Below are positions 61,484 through 64,000 of a stretch of 64,000 nt of DNA, piece by piece. The stretch's first letter is position 1. Each line of letters starts with the position of its first letter. Origin of the DNA: DATEDA01 sp963820965 (GTDB taxonomy: Bacteria > Pseudomonadota > Gammaproteobacteria > Burkholderiales > SG8-39); assembly GCA_963820965.1 (NCBI GenBank), contig CAWGCC010000027.1:124001-188000 (forward strand), given 5' to 3'. The translations under genes were made by a program, and so were the position numbers. The notes below the pieces were generated by a model. It saw nothing but the letters and a program-made list of their open reading frames with translations, had not been told where the DNA came from and made no database searches.

Positions 61484-63420
61484 ATGCTGAAGCCCGTGCA
61501 GAAGGCCGGCCAGTGGGCGTTCCGTCACGCCGACGGACTGTTCAACCGCGTGTTCGGCGAGCGGCTGAACCCGCTCTTCCATCTCGGCGCGCTCTCCTAT
61601 TTCATGATGTGGGTGGTCGTCGCGACCGGTCTCTACCTCTTCGTGTTCTTCAAGACCGGCGTGCAGGAGGCCTACGACTCCGTCCAGGCGCTCACGCTCC
61701 AGTGGTGGCTCGGGGGCTGGGTCCGCAGCGTGCACCGCTACGCCTCCGACGCGATGGTGCTGACGATGGGCCTGCATCTCGCGCGCCACTTCGTCTTCGA
61801 CCACTATCGCAGCTTCCGCTGGTTTTCCTGGGTGAGCGGCGTGATCGTGCTGTGGCTCGTGTACGCGAGCGGCGTCAACGGCTACATGCTGCCCTGGGAC
61901 CGGCTCGCCCAGTTCGTCACCGTCGCCACCGCGGAATGGTTCGACGCGCTGCCGGCGTTCGGCGGCACGCTGATCCGCAACTTCATCTTCGAGGGCGCGG
62001 TCAACGACCGCCTCTTCTCGCTCCTGTCGTTCATCCACGTCGGGCTGCCGCTCGCCGTGCTCCTCGTGCTCTGGATCCACACCCAGCGCGTGCCGCGCGC
62101 GGCGGTGATGCCGCCCCGGCTGCTCGCGATCTACGCGGTGGTGGCGCTCGTCGCCCTGTCGCTCGTCAAGCCGGTGGCGAGCCAGGGCGGCCCCGCCGAT
62201 CTGTCGGCGGCGGTCACCACGCTCGAGCTCGACTGGTTCTACCTGCCGGTGTACGCGCTTCTCTACCGCTGGACGCCGATCGAGGTCTGGTATCTCGTCG
62301 GCGGCGCGACGCTCCTCTTCCTGCTCGCGCCGTGGCTGCCGCCGAAGCGCATGCGGAAGGAAGCGTTCCACATGCTGATCCATCCCGACAACCGGATCCT
62401 GCCGATCCGCGACGGCGAGCAGCTGCTCGACGCGGCGCTCCGCGAAGGCGTGCTCATGCCGTACGACTGCCGCAGCGGCGGCTGCGGCAAGTGCAAGGCC
62501 ACGCTGCTTCAGGGGACCGTCGACTACGGCGTCTATCAGGAGAGCGTTCCTGACCGCGGCCGAGCGCGCCGCGGGCAAGGTGCTCGCCTGCTGCGCGACG
62601 CCGCTCTCGGACGTCGAGGTCGAGTACGTGCCGGTCGGGACGCTCGGCAACGTCCCGGTGCAGACCTACACCGCGCGCGTGGCGGGGCTGGACGCGCTGT
62701 CGCACGACGTGATGCGGGTGCTGCTGAAGGTCGAGGGCGCGGAAGTGCCGCGGTTCTACGCCGGCCAGTACATCGACATCCTGCTCGCCGACGGCGACAA
62801 GCGGAGCTTCTCGTTCGCGACCGCGCCGCACGTGCGCGAGCTCATCGAGCTGCACATCCGCCGGATTCCCGGCGGCAAGTACACGACGCACGTCTTCACC
62901 GCGATGAAGGTCGGCGACGTGGTGCGGTTCGAAGGGCCGCTCGGCTCGTTCTTCCTCCGCGAGGACAGCACGAAGCCGATCATCTTCGTCGCCGGCGCGA
63001 CCGGGTTCGCGCCGGTGAAGAGCATGGTCGAGCACGCGTTCCACGTCGGGCTGAAGCGCCGCATGGTGCTCTACTGGGGCGTGCGGTCCCTGCGCGACCT
63101 CTACCTCCCCGAGCTGCCGCGCACAGTGGGCGGCGGAGCACGCCAACTTCGAGTTCGTGCCGGTGCTGTCCGACCCGCAGCCCGAGGACCGGTGGACGGG
63201 GCGGACCGGCCTCGTGCACGAGGCGATCCTGAAGGACTATCCGGATCTCTCCGCGCACCAGGTCTACGCCTGCGGCTCGGCCGCGATGGTCAACGCGGCG
63301 CACCCGGCGTTCGCCGCGCGCGGCCTGTCCGAGCACGACTGCTTCTCCGACGCCTTCCGCCTGACGCCGCGCGTGGCGGCGAAGTCCGCCGAGATGGTGC
63401 GGCTCGGGGGGACCGCATGA
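61484..63420 (+). CDS. cytochrome b - [2Fe-2S] - FAD/NAD(P) reductase fusion (two +1 frameshifts)
   Basis: Corrected length 644 residues. Residues 30-205 are a bc1/b6-type cytochrome b half: helix B His84/His98 and helix D His185/His199, each pair 14 apart, plus VNGYMLPWDR. Two further spans follow to about 285. Residues 300-375 are a plant-type ferredoxin (CRSGGCGKC, Cys329/334/337, last Cys at 369-370). Residues 385-644 are a ferredoxin-NADP reductase-like module with AGQYIDILL, RSFSFA (FAD), VAGATGFAP (NAD) and VYACGSAAM. Extra bases near 62541-62546 and 63118-63122 are corrected. It should move electrons between NAD(P)H and two b hemes in the membrane; direction and partner are inferred. 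Last-but-one gene seen of the heme-copper operon. Confidence 0.85.
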
Positions 63421-63920
63421 ACAAGGTCGCGCGCTACGCGGTGCAGGTGCTGCTCTACGTCGCCTTCGGCGCCGCCATCGGGTACTTCTCGAGCCGCCCG
63501 GCGTTCGAGGTGATGCCGCCCGACCAGGCGCTCGTGCGCCTCTCGTTCAGCCACGGCGCGAAGCCGATCACGCCGTGCCGCGAGCGCACCGACGAGGAGC
63601 TCGCGAAGCTCCCGCCCAACATGCGGGTCAAGCTCGACTGCCCGCGCGAGCGCTCGCCGGTGAAGGTGGAGATCGAGATGGACGGGAAGCCGCTCTACGC
63701 GATCGTCGCGGCGCCCGCCGGGATCAGGCGCGACGGCGCGTCCACCGTCTACCGGCGGCTACCGGTCGCGGCCGGCAAGCATTCGTTCAAGGCGCGCCTG
63801 TCCGATTCGCCCGACGGGAAGTTCGATTACACGGCGGAGGAGGTCGTGGACCTCGCGCCGGGCCGGGTGCTGCTGATCGACTTCAACGCCGGGCAGGGCG
63901 GGTTTCTCTTCCGCCGCTAG
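63417..63920 (+). CDS. membrane-anchored periplasmic protein, unknown function
   Basis: 167 residues, overlapping the preceding stop (ATGA). An N-terminal signal anchor (YAVQVLLYVAFGAAIGYFSS) precedes a soluble beta-rich domain with ALVRLSFSHGAKPITPCRER, KLDCPRERSPVKVEIEMDGK and GKHSFKARLSDSPDG. Two cysteines (in TPCRE and LDCPRE) could form a disulfide. No family recognised with confidence. Its coupling to the cytochrome b fusion suggests an accessory protein of that complex. Confidence 0.7.
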   Translation: MNKVARYAVQVLLYVAFGAAIGYFSSRPAFEVMPPDQALVRLSFSHGAKPITPCRERTDEELAKLPPNMRVKLDCPRERSPVKVEIEMDGKPLYAIVAAPAGIRRDGASTVYRRLPVAAGKHSFKARLSDSPDGKFDYTAEEVVDLAPGRVLLIDFNAGQGGFLFRR

Positions 63921-63924
63921 TAGG

Positions 63925-63938
63925 TTAATCCAGATCAA
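63925..63938. promoter_or_regulatory. FNR/DNR-type box at the end of the window
   Basis: TTAATCCAGATCAA (one mismatch to TTGAT-N4-ATCAA) just after the last gene; it probably serves a gene beginning near an ATG at 63997, beyond the window. Confidence 0.5.
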
Positions 63939-64000
63939 ATGCGGGGGTGCGACGGCTCGCTAGGCTTTAGGGCGTAACCCGTTGAACCAGCGCGACATGG

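Overview
The window is about 64 kb of high-GC chromosomal DNA. Gene order and protein types fit a betaproteobacterium capable of denitrification: metF-ahcY-metK next to a lipid A acyltransferase, dapF, a DUF484 gene and xerC; Zur-CobW-DksA; hslVU beside a STAS-type protein; and a complete heme d1 nir cluster. I cannot name a genus. No rRNA, tRNA, CRISPR array or insertion sequence was recognised.

Layout. 0-5 kb (minus strand) carries an Lhr-type helicase with the start of an ATP-dependent DNA ligase, then a DUF427 gene. 5.4-14.9 kb is an expanded signalling block: two hybrid histidine kinases, three paralogous NarL-type response regulators, a B12-type radical SAM protein and two small membrane proteins. 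15-23.2 kb holds the methylation cycle (metF-like gene, ahcY under a SAH riboswitch with an overlapping terminator, metK), then lipid A, lysine and chromosome-dimer genes. 23.3-33.3 kb holds a 23S rRNA methyltransferase-like gene and a zinc block: Zur, CobW GTPase, DksA, an FtsX-type ABC pair, small secreted proteins, DUF3299, a ZnuD-like TonB receptor and TonB. 33.4-38.8 kb holds a STAS protein, hslVU, a PCuAC copper chaperone, a PP-loop/CWC fusion and Hsp20; sigma-32-like promoters precede hslV and hsp20.

38.9-64 kb is an anaerobic nitrogen-oxide region: nnrS, an acyl-CoA dehydrogenase, three hemerythrin-like genes, nirE divergent from nirS-M-C-F-DL-G-H-J-N, and an operon for an unusual heme-copper enzyme (small membrane peptides, CuA subunit II, subunit I, ctaB, SCO/SenC, and a cytochrome b/2Fe-2S/flavin reductase fusion), with ctaA divergent. 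Nine TTGAY-N4-RTCAA-type boxes (FNR/DNR/NnrR-like) lie in this region and I saw none before it, so it looks like one nitric-oxide or low-oxygen regulon.

Most notable: subunit I keeps all six heme/copper histidines but has Gln in place of the catalytic tyrosine, as expected for a nitric-oxide-reductase branch of the superfamily (eNOR/sNOR-like) rather than an oxidase. The downstream cytochrome b-ferredoxin-flavin reductase fusion is an unusual possible electron donor.

Caution: between about 44.3 and 63.2 kb ten reading frames are broken by about eighteen single-base insertions and no clear deletions. Removing one base at each site restores every frame exactly. I read this as insertion-type consensus error rather than gene decay, and give each broken gene as one full-length CDS with its shift points.
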